A stretch of DNA of 19,117 bases from an uncultured Sphingomonas sp. (lineage in GTDB: Bacteria; Pseudomonadota; Alphaproteobacteria; Sphingomonadales; Sphingomonadaceae). The position numbers and the translations under genes are program-made. Positions 13,638 to 19,117 of this stretch are shown in pieces. Below the pieces are notes generated by a model. It was not told the origin of the DNA, made no database searches, and saw nothing but the letters and a program-made list of their open reading frames with translations. The first letter of the stretch is position 1. Every line of letters begins with the position of its first letter. The stretch covers positions 1-19,117 of the forward strand of contig CAMLSA010000064.1 in the NCBI GenBank assembly GCA_946482655.1, written 5' to 3'.

Positions 13638-14681
13638 CTACAGCGCCGCCAACACCGCATCCCCCATTTGTGTCGTCGTCAGGCCGCCCCCCAAATCCGC
13701 CGTCCGCGCGCCGCTCTCCAGCGCCTTCCCCACCGCCTTCTCGATCCGGTCGGCCTCGGCCGCCATGCCGAGCGAGTAGCGCAGCATCATCGCGGCCGAC
13801 AGGATCGTCGCGAGCGGATTGGCCTTGCCCTGGCCGGCGATGTCGGGGGCCGAGCCGTGGATCGGTTCGTAGAGGCCCTTCCGGTCGGCGTCGAGCGAGG
13901 CCGAGGGGAGCATGCCGATCGATCCGGCGCACATCGAGGCCTGATCCGACAATATGTCGCCAAACAGATTGCCGGTGACGATGACGTCGAACTGGCCCGG
14001 ATTGCGCACCAGCTGCATCGCGGCATTGTCGACATACATGTGGCTCAGCTCGATATCGGGATATTCGGCCGAGACCTCGATCACGACGTCGCGCCAGAGC
14101 TGCGAGGTTTCGAGGACGTTGGCCTTGTCGACCGAGCAGAGCTTGCCGCGGCGGGCGCGCGCGGTTTCGAAGCCGACCCGGGCGATGCGGGCCACCTCAT
14201 CCTCGTCATAGGACATGACGTCATAGCCTTCGCGCCGGCCCGAGGCGGTCTTGCGTATTCCCTTCTCGCCGAAATAGACGTCGCCGTTAAGCTCGCGGAC
14301 GATCACCATGTCGATCTTGCCGGCCACTTCCGGGCGCAGCGCCGAGGCGTCGGCCAGTTCCTTGAACAAGGTGGCGGGGCGGAGGTTGGCGAACAGGGTC
14401 AGCTCCTTGCGCAGGCCGAGGATCGCCTGTTCGGGGCGCAGCGCGCGTTCGAGGCGGTCGCAATCGGGATCGCCGACCGCGCCGAAAAGGATCGCTTCGG
14501 CGCGCCTGGCGATGTCGAGGGTCGCGGCGGGAAAGGGGTGCCCGCCGTCCTTGTAGGCCGCGCCGCCGACAAGGCCGATCTCATATTCGAGCCGGTCGCC
14601 GCAGACGACTTCGAGCACGCGCACCGCTTCCGCGACGACTTCAGGGCCGATGCCGTCTCCCGGCAACAATGCAACCAGCAT
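13638..14681 (-). CDS. leuB: 3-isopropylmalate dehydrogenase
   Basis: Oxidises and decarboxylates 3-isopropylmalate with NAD in leucine synthesis; a cytoplasmic dimer. 347 aa from the ATG at 14681 ([15 protein letters not shown]), preceded by AAGGA at 7-nt spacing; the frame is open 20 codons further upstream but without homology. Motifs: [14 protein letters not shown] at 89-102, [12 protein letters not shown] at 128-139, catalytic K186 in SVDKANVL, metal-binding aspartates in [12 protein letters not shown] at 238-249, and the NAD site [14 protein letters not shown] at 276-289. It lies 73 bp after recO on the same strand. The transposon sits 155 bp beyond its stop and does not damage it. Confidence 0.97.
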   Translation of the reverse strand: MLVALLPGDGIGPEVVAEAVRVLEVVCGDRLEYEIGLVGGAAYKDGGHPFPAATLDIARRAEAILFGAVGDPDCDRLERALRPEQAILGLRKELTLFANLRPATLFKELADASALRPEVAGKIDMVIVRELNGDVYFGEKGIRKTASGRREGYDVMSYDEDEVARIARVGFETARARRGKLCSVDKANVLETSQLWRDVVIEVSAEYPDIELSHMYVDNAAMQLVRNPGQFDVIVTGNLFGDILSDQASMCAGSIGMLPSASLDADRKGLYEPIHGSAPDIAGQGKANPLATILSAAMMLRYSLGMAAEADRIEKAVGKALESGARTADLGGGLTTTQMGDAVLAAL

Positions 14682-14754
14682 ATCCCATCCTTCTTCTGAA
14701 TCGCTGCGCGCTGCCCTGCCCTGCCGCACGCTTTGGCGCAATGGTGATTGCTGG

Positions 14755-15486
14755 TCAGAACAGGCGTTTGATGCGCTCGATCAGCCGCTCGCGGGCGTCG
14801 AGCGCGCCGGCGCGGCGGTCGACGAGGATGTCGCGGGCGAGGAAATGGCCGGTCAGGCGCATGCCGTCGAGAATATCCGGCCAGCCGGCTTCGGCGCCAG
14901 CTTCGATCAGGAAGGCCGGGAGGGGCAGCAGCCTGTCCGCATAAGGTTCGCCCGCCACGCGCGACACGGCCGCCGCGCTTTTCGGGCTGACATAGTGAAG
15001 ATCCTCCCGCGCCCCGGTCGCGGCACAGGCCGAGAGATCTGGCGCATAGCCGAGCTCGCCCAGCAGCAGCAGCTCGAAGCGGACCGCGGACGCCGCCCAG
15101 CCGCGCGCCGAGGGGGCATATTCGATCGCGGCAAGGGCTGCATCGAGCGCCTCGTAGAGCCGGGCATGCGGCTGCGCCTCGGCGAGCGACGCCGCGGTCA
15201 GCGTGCAGAGCCAGTCGATCCCCGAGGCGGCCAGCGGTTCCGCCAGCAGGCCGGCGCGGCTGTGCGACAGCTCGACGATCAGCGCGGGCAGCTGCTCGGC
15301 GGTGCGCGCGCGGAAATCGGCCTCGACCAGGTTGCCGGGCACCAGCACCGGCCGCAGCCGCCGCGACCGCCCGCCTCGCACATAGCCGGAAAGCAGGCCA
15401 TTGTCGGGGGTCAGCGCCCGAACGATCGCGCCATGTTCGCCATGCGCGCGCATCGAGCAGATGATGGCGGGCGAACGGACCTGCAC
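14755..15486 (-). CDS. recO: DNA repair protein RecO
   Basis: Recombination mediator that helps load RecA onto SSB-coated DNA with RecR (RecFOR pathway). 243 aa. The N-terminal OB-fold region runs from [20 protein letters not shown] to [18 protein letters not shown]; the helical C-terminal part contains [20 protein letters not shown] and [13 protein letters not shown]. The start is a GTG at 15486, needed to keep the first strand of the OB fold, 6 nt after the uvrC stop. Translation is therefore probably coupled to uvrC. Only some of the cysteines of the zinc site known in other RecO proteins are present. Confidence 0.94.
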   Translation of the reverse strand: MQVRSPAIICSMRAHGEHGAIVRALTPDNGLLSGYVRGGRSRRLRPVLVPGNLVEADFRARTAEQLPALIVELSHSRAGLLAEPLAASGIDWLCTLTAASLAEAQPHARLYEALDAALAAIEYAPSARGWAASAVRFELLLLGELGYAPDLSACAATGAREDLHYVSPKSAAAVSRVAGEPYADRLLPLPAFLIEAGAEAGWPDILDGMRLTGHFLARDILVDRRAGALDARERLIERIKRLF

Positions 15487-15492
15487 CCTCGG

Positions 15493-17415
15493 TCAGCCGG
15501 TCGCGTGAAAGTGATCGTGGATCGCGCGCGCCATGGTCCGAGACACGCCGGGCGCGCGCTCGAGATCCTCGAGCGAGGCCGCTCGGACGGCGCGCGCGGT
15601 GCCGAAGTGCATCAGCAACGCCTTCTTGCGCGCCGGGCCGATCCCGGGAACATCGTCGAGCGGACTTTTGGCGAAATTCGCGGCCCGCTTGGTGCGGTGC
15701 GCGCCGATCGCGAAGCGGTGCGCCTCGTCGCGCAGGCGCTGGAGGTGGAAGAGCAAGGGCGAGTTGAGCGGAAGCATCGCCTCCCGCCCGCCGGGCAGGT
15801 GGAAATGCTCACGCCCGGCATTGCGGTCGGGCCCCTTGGAAATGCCGACCACCGGCACGTCGTGAACGCCCAAATCCTCGAGCACCTCGCAGACCGCGCT
15901 GAGCTGGCCCTTGCCGCCGTCGATCAGCAACAGGTCGGGCCATTCGCCGCCGCGCCGCTCGGGATCCTCCTTCTCCAGCCGCGCGAAGCGCCGTGCGAAG
16001 ACCTCGCGCATCATCGCGAAATCGTCTCCCGGCACGGTTTCCGGGCGTTTGATGTTGAACTTGCGGTAGCTTCCCTTGCGGAAGCCCTCGGGCCCCGCGA
16101 CGATCATCGCGCCGACCGCATCGGTGCCCATGATATGGCTGTTGTCGTAGACCTCGATGCGATCGGGCGGACCATCGAGCTCGAACAGGTCAGCCATCTC
16201 CTGGAAGATGCGGCCCTGAGTGGTGGATTCTGCGAGGCGGCGATCGAGCGCTTCGCGCGCATTGCGGCGCGCCTGCTCCATCAGGCGGCGCTGCTCGCCG
16301 CGGTGGGGGACCTTGATCTGGACCTTGCGGCCGGCGCGCTCGCCCAGCGCCTGGCCGAGCAGCTCGCATTCGGCGGGCGCGCGATCGACGAGGACGAGGC
16401 GCGGCGGGGGCACCTCCTCGTAGAATTGCATCAGGAAGCTTGCGAGCACCTCCTCCTCGGGCACATCGGCGGTGTGCGCGGGGAAGAAGGCGCGGTGGCC
16501 CCAATTTTGGCCGCCGCGGATGAAGAAGGCCTGGACGCAGACGGTGTTCGCCTTGGTATCGAGGGCGAAGACATCGGCATCGGCAACGCCCTCGGCATTG
16601 ATCGCCTGGCTGCCCTGGATGAAGGTGAGCGCGCGCAGCCGGTCACGGTAGACCGCGGCGAGCTCATAATCCATCGCTTCGGCGGCGGCGCTCATGGCTT
16701 CGCCGAGCTTCTTCTGCACCTGGGTCGACTTGCCCGACAGAAAAGCCTTAGAATCCTCGACCAGTTCGGCATAGGCGGCCTCGTCGATCCGGCCGACACA
16801 TGGGGCCGAGCAGCGCTTGATCTGGTAGAGGAGGCAGGGCCGGTCGCGATTGGCGAAGAAGCTGTCGGTGCACGAGCGCAGCAGGAACAGCTTCTGGAGC
16901 GCGTTGAGCGTGCGGGTCACCGATCCGGCACTGGCGAAGGGACCGAAATACTGGCCCTTGGCGCGCCGGGCGCCGCGATGCTTCTGGATACGCGGGAAGG
17001 CATGATCCTCGCGCAGCAGGATGAAGGGGAAGCTTTTGTCGTCGCGCAACAGCACGTTGTAGGGCGGGCGATAGCGCTTGATGAGCTGCGCCTCGAGCAG
17101 CAGCGCCTCGGCCTCGCTGTTGGTGGTGACGATGGTCATCGACCGGGTCTGGGCGACCATCCGGCTCAGCCGCTTGGGCAGGCGCGTCACCTGGGTGTAA
17201 TTGGAAACCCGGTTCTTCAGCGCGCGCGCCTTGCCGACGTAGAGGACGTCGCCGCGGGCATCCTGCATCCGGTAGACGCCCGGCCGCGCGGGCAATGTCT
17301 TCAACACGTTGCGGATCGCTGCAATGCCGGCGTCGAGATCGGGCGCATCGGAACCGCGCACCGTGTAGACGCTCTTTTCCTCATTGAAACGGTCGTTCTG
17401 GATCGGATCGCTCAC
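15493..17415 (-). CDS. uvrC: Excinuclease ABC subunit C
   Basis: Makes the two incisions around a lesion in nucleotide excision repair, together with UvrA and UvrB. 640 aa. The GIY-YIG nuclease near 43-120 has ARPGVYRM and LYVGKARALKNRV. A UvrB-binding UVR motif lies in the region KKLGEAMSAAAEAMDYELAA. The RNase H-like C-terminal nuclease includes IEVYDNSHIMGTDAVGAMIV and LLLIDGGKGQLSAV. Helix-hairpin-helix motifs end the protein (DDVPGIGPARKKALLMHFG). The start is a GTG at 17415, and a short N-terminal lead (MSDPIQNDRFNEEKSVYTVR) precedes the nuclease. It heads a uvrC-recO-leuB run, probably one operon. Confidence 0.97.
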   Translation of the reverse strand: MSDPIQNDRFNEEKSVYTVRGSDAPDLDAGIAAIRNVLKTLPARPGVYRMQDARGDVLYVGKARALKNRVSNYTQVTRLPKRLSRMVAQTRSMTIVTTNSEAEALLLEAQLIKRYRPPYNVLLRDDKSFPFILLREDHAFPRIQKHRGARRAKGQYFGPFASAGSVTRTLNALQKLFLLRSCTDSFFANRDRPCLLYQIKRCSAPCVGRIDEAAYAELVEDSKAFLSGKSTQVQKKLGEAMSAAAEAMDYELAAVYRDRLRALTFIQGSQAINAEGVADADVFALDTKANTVCVQAFFIRGGQNWGHRAFFPAHTADVPEEEVLASFLMQFYEEVPPPRLVLVDRAPAECELLGQALGERAGRKVQIKVPHRGEQRRLMEQARRNAREALDRRLAESTTQGRIFQEMADLFELDGPPDRIEVYDNSHIMGTDAVGAMIVAGPEGFRKGSYRKFNIKRPETVPGDDFAMMREVFARRFARLEKEDPERRGGEWPDLLLIDGGKGQLSAVCEVLEDLGVHDVPVVGISKGPDRNAGREHFHLPGGREAMLPLNSPLLFHLQRLRDEAHRFAIGAHRTKRAANFAKSPLDDVPGIGPARKKALLMHFGTARAVRAASLEDLERAPGVSRTMARAIHDHFHATG

Positions 17416-17462
17416 GCTGCCGATCTAGGACGAGCGGCCATTCGCCGCAACGCCGGATCGTA

Positions 17463-17726
17463 TCAGGCGGAGATGATGCCGGTCACCGCGTCCGGATGCG
17501 CGATCCCCGCGATGACGAGCACGAGCAGCGCCATTCCGGCGCGAACCATCCCCGACGGCGCGACAGCGGCGAACACGCCATTGTCGCGGTTCCAGAGCAG
17601 CGGAAGCGCGACGACGCCCGACAGGATCATCGCCCAGACCAGGTCGCGCGGCAGTGAACCGGCCAGATGCGCCCGCATCCCGCCCAACAGCATCAACCAC
17701 GCCCAGATCCAGCCGATCGCGCCCAT
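17463..17726 (-). CDS. Small membrane protein, 87 aa
   Basis: 87 aa with three hydrophobic segments (about 3-22, 27-46 and 59-78), the second followed by the short loop NRDNG. It is very rich in Ala, Met, Leu and Val, with no catalytic motif. The ATG at 17726 has only a weak upstream purine stretch. It lies 47 bp before uvrC on the same strand and 91 bp after the ATP synthase terminator, so it probably opens the uvrC transcription unit. Not recognised beyond being an inner-membrane protein. Confidence 0.65.
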   Translation of the reverse strand: MGAIGWIWAWLMLLGGMRAHLAGSLPRDLVWAMILSGVVALPLLWNRDNGVFAAVAPSGMVRAGMALLVLVIAGIAHPDAVTGIISA

Positions 17727-17816
17727 GATCGGCGCTTTACTCGCTCAGGCGTGACGAAATGGTAAACCTGGAAAGGAGGAGCGCCTCGTGAGCTCGTGAA
17801 GCGACGTTATGAAAAG

Positions 17817-17840
17817 GGCCCGCCAATCGCTCGGCGGGCC
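17817..17840 (-). terminator. Intrinsic terminator of the F0 ATP synthase operon
   Basis: GGCCCGCC paired with GGCGGGCC (8-bp perfect stem, 8-nt loop), followed on the minus strand by CTTTTC. It begins 22 nt after the atpF stop at 17863. It separates the atp operon from the small membrane protein gene. Confidence 0.8.
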
Positions 17841-17862
17841 GCTCTTCTTCCTGTGCGGGCGA

Positions 17863-18483
17863 TCAGCTCAGCCGAACCGTCCCGAGCCCGTCGATCGCAT
17901 TGTCCACCAGCGGCTTGTCCGACTTGGCGTCGTGGCGCTCGGCGATCAGCTTGGTCGCGGCGGCGGCGGCGGCGGCGGCGGCCCTGGCGCGGACTTCGGC
18001 GACGGCGCTGCGTTCGGCTGCCGCGATCTTGTCCTCAGCCATCTTGCCGCGGCGCTCGATCAGAGCGGCAGCGTCGGCGCGGGCCTGGGAGACGATCGCG
18101 TCGGCCTCCTCGCGCGCGTGCGCCAGCATTTCCCCGGCCTCGACGGCAGCGGCCTTGGCCTTGGCCTCATATTCGGCCTTGATCTTCTCGGCATCGGCGC
18201 GGAGCGCCGCGGCCTCGTCGAGATTGGCGCGGATCGAAGCGATCTTCTTGTCGAGCGAGGCACCGATCACCGCCGGCACCTTCTTCCACAGCAGCAGCAG
18301 GATGACGACGACCATCGCCAGCGACACCCAGGCGGTGGCGGTCATCCCCAGCGCCGTGGGATCGACATGACGGTCCTCCGTGTGGGTCGCGGCATGCTCG
18401 GCGCTGACATTTTGCGGCATGCCCTGGAGCTCAGCCGCGTGCGCCAGATTCTCGGCCACGATGGAGGAGGCGTTAGCAGACAT
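17863..18483 (-). CDS. atpF: F0F1 ATP synthase subunit b
   Basis: Peripheral stalk subunit anchoring F1 to the membrane F0 part; works as a heterodimer with b'. 206 aa, longer than the usual 160 because of a roughly 45-residue polar N-terminal extension before the single membrane segment (about 48-66, TAWVSLAMVVVILLLLW). After it come KKVPAVIGASLDKKIASIR and a long alanine-rich coiled coil. A run of nine alanines (encoded partly by an 8-unit GCG/CGC triplet run at 17957-17980) lies near the C-terminus. The start at 18483 has AGGGAGA upstream; M22 is a possible later start. It is 13 nt after the b' stop. Confidence 0.93.
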   Translation of the reverse strand: MSANASSIVAENLAHAAELQGMPQNVSAEHAATHTEDRHVDPTALGMTATAWVSLAMVVVILLLLWKKVPAVIGASLDKKIASIRANLDEAAALRADAEKIKAEYEAKAKAAAVEAGEMLAHAREEADAIVSQARADAAALIERRGKMAEDKIAAAERSAVAEVRARAAAAAAAAATKLIAERHDAKSDKPLVDNAIDGLGTVRLS

Positions 18484-18496
18484 TCCAAACGTCTCC

Positions 18497-18988
18497 CTAG
18501 GCGGCCAGCGCGGCCTTGACCGCGCTTTCGGCGGCGGTCTTGTCGACCGTCAGACCCGATACCTTGGCGACGATCTCCTGCGCGGCCTCGGCGGCTACAT
18601 TCTCGATCTCGGCAAGCGCCTTGGCCTGCGCGGCCTTGAGCGAAGCATCCGCCGCGGCGATCCTGCCGGCGAGCTCGGCATCTACCGCTTTGACCCGCTT
18701 CTCAGCCTCGAGGGTCGCGGCCACCTTGGCCTCAGCCTTCGCCTTCAGCGCGGCGGCGCGGGCCTCTTCCATGCGAGCCCGATAAGCCGCCTCGGTCTCA
18801 TCGGCCTTGGCACGGGCGGCTTCGGCGGCAGCGAGATCGGAAGCGATCTTCTGGTCACGCGCGTCGACGGTCGCTTCGATCTTCGGCAGCATGCCCCGCC
18901 CGATCACGAAATAGATCAGGCCGAAGACAATCAGCAGCCAGAAGATCTGCGAAGCATAGGTCGCGGCGATCTGGGCGATCTGAGGCAT
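18497..18988 (-). CDS. atpF': F0F1 ATP synthase subunit b'
   Basis: Second peripheral stalk subunit (b', also named AtpG or AtpF2), typical of alphaproteobacteria and photosynthetic bacteria. 163 aa. It starts MPQIAQIAATYASQIFWLLI with a single membrane segment (about 12-30), then LPKIEATVDARDQKIASDL, the b' signature after the membrane, and a long Ala/Glu/Lys coiled coil. AGGGA lies 6 nt before the ATG. The order atpE, atpF', atpF on one strand is the usual alphaproteobacterial arrangement. Confidence 0.94.
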   Translation of the reverse strand: MPQIAQIAATYASQIFWLLIVFGLIYFVIGRGMLPKIEATVDARDQKIASDLAAAEAARAKADETEAAYRARMEEARAAALKAKAEAKVAATLEAEKRVKAVDAELAGRIAAADASLKAAQAKALAEIENVAAEAAQEIVAKVSGLTVDKTAAESAVKAALAA

Positions 18989-19018
18989 CGAGTTTCCCTG
19001 TGGTCGTACCAGTTAGCG

Positions 19019-19038
19019 GGGGCCGGCGGACCGGCCCC
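19019..19038 (-). other. Intercistronic hairpin with UNCG-type loop between atpE and atpF'
   Basis: GGGGCCGG-TCCG-CCGGCCCC on the minus strand: 8 perfect GC pairs closed by a UCCG loop, which fits the extra-stable UNCG class. It lies 11 nt after the atpE stop and 30 nt before the b' start, with no T-tract. It likely protects or partly separates the atpE message so that more c subunit than b/b' is made. Confidence 0.6.
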
Positions 19039-19049
19039 TCGACACGCCG

Positions 19050-19117
19050 TCAGGCGACGAACAGCAGGATCATCGCGACGACGAACGCCAGCAGGCCGAG
19101 AAGCTCGGCGGCGGCGA
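19050..19117 (-). CDS. atpE: F0F1 ATP synthase subunit c, C-terminal end only
   Basis: Only the last 22 codons are inside the window. They read AAAELLGLLAFVVAMILLFVA, the second membrane helix of subunit c with the proton-carrying glutamate (AAAEL) and hydrophobic C-terminus. Subunit c forms the rotating proton ring. The rest of the gene lies to the right of the window. Confidence 0.88.
   Translation of the reverse strand, partial: AAAELLGLLAFVVAMILLFVA

Noticed and set aside
14650..17754. Very long plus-strand open frame opposite recO and uvrC
   Set aside because: It is the antisense of well-identified genes in a GC-rich genome. Its translation is Arg/Ala/Gly/Asp-rich with no family features.
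1..19117. CRISPR arrays, tRNA or rRNA genes, riboswitches
   Set aside because: No regularly spaced direct repeats, no tRNA-like cloverleaf or rRNA sequence, and no known riboswitch core were seen on reading either strand.

Overview
This is a high-GC window that looks like a chromosomal segment of an alphaproteobacterium, most likely a sphingomonad. Supporting signs are the paired F0 b'/b subunit genes, an alphaproteobacterial UbiG, RecO and UvrC, GGAAC-N16/17-GTT sites that fit the EcfG general stress response sigma factor, and a GTTC-N7-GTTC LexA box. The genus is inferred from protein style only; no rRNA or tRNA gene is present.

Layout. 1-4073 (minus strand): ptsP (cut by the window edge), a FabK/nitronate-monooxygenase-like flavoprotein, a 28-bp inverted repeat, and lysC with a probable internal start for a separate regulatory subunit. 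4156-5853 (plus): ubiG and a NUDT19-like Nudix hydrolase, whose 3' end overlaps the opposing manA by 70 bp. 5784-7774 (minus): manA, an unrecognised 182-aa protein and an 83-aa acidic protein, the last two with EcfG-type promoter matches. 7942-10453 (plus): a LytS-type histidine kinase with a very long predicted periplasmic coiled coil plus proline-rich stretch, translationally coupled to a LytTR response regulator. 10127-10732 (minus): an orphan HigA-like antidote protein whose frame runs on antisense into the regulator gene.

10919-13482 is the accessory part: a 2,564-bp transposon with 27-bp terminal inverted repeats (24/27 matching) and a perfect 8-bp target duplication (GTAAAAGT). It carries an IS1595-family transposase and at least five small passenger genes on alternating strands: a 57-aa protein, an MltR-like protein, a 44-aa basic protein, a 38-aa membrane peptide and a 72-aa zinc ribbon. 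The transposase is followed by an unusual +1-frame basic tail that closes just before a stem-loop. The element landed 4 bp from a LexA box, which probably once sat upstream of the antidote-like gene.

13638-17726 (minus): leuB, recO, uvrC and a small membrane protein, a housekeeping cluster for leucine synthesis and DNA repair. 17817-19117 (minus): the end of the F0 ATP synthase operon (atpE partial, atpF' for b', atpF for b), with a stable hairpin between the c and b' genes and a clear intrinsic terminator after atpF.

The most noteworthy items are the passenger-carrying IS1595-type transposon and its tail frame, its insertion beside a LexA box, the kinase with the giant periplasmic region, and the antisense read-through of the antidote-like gene.
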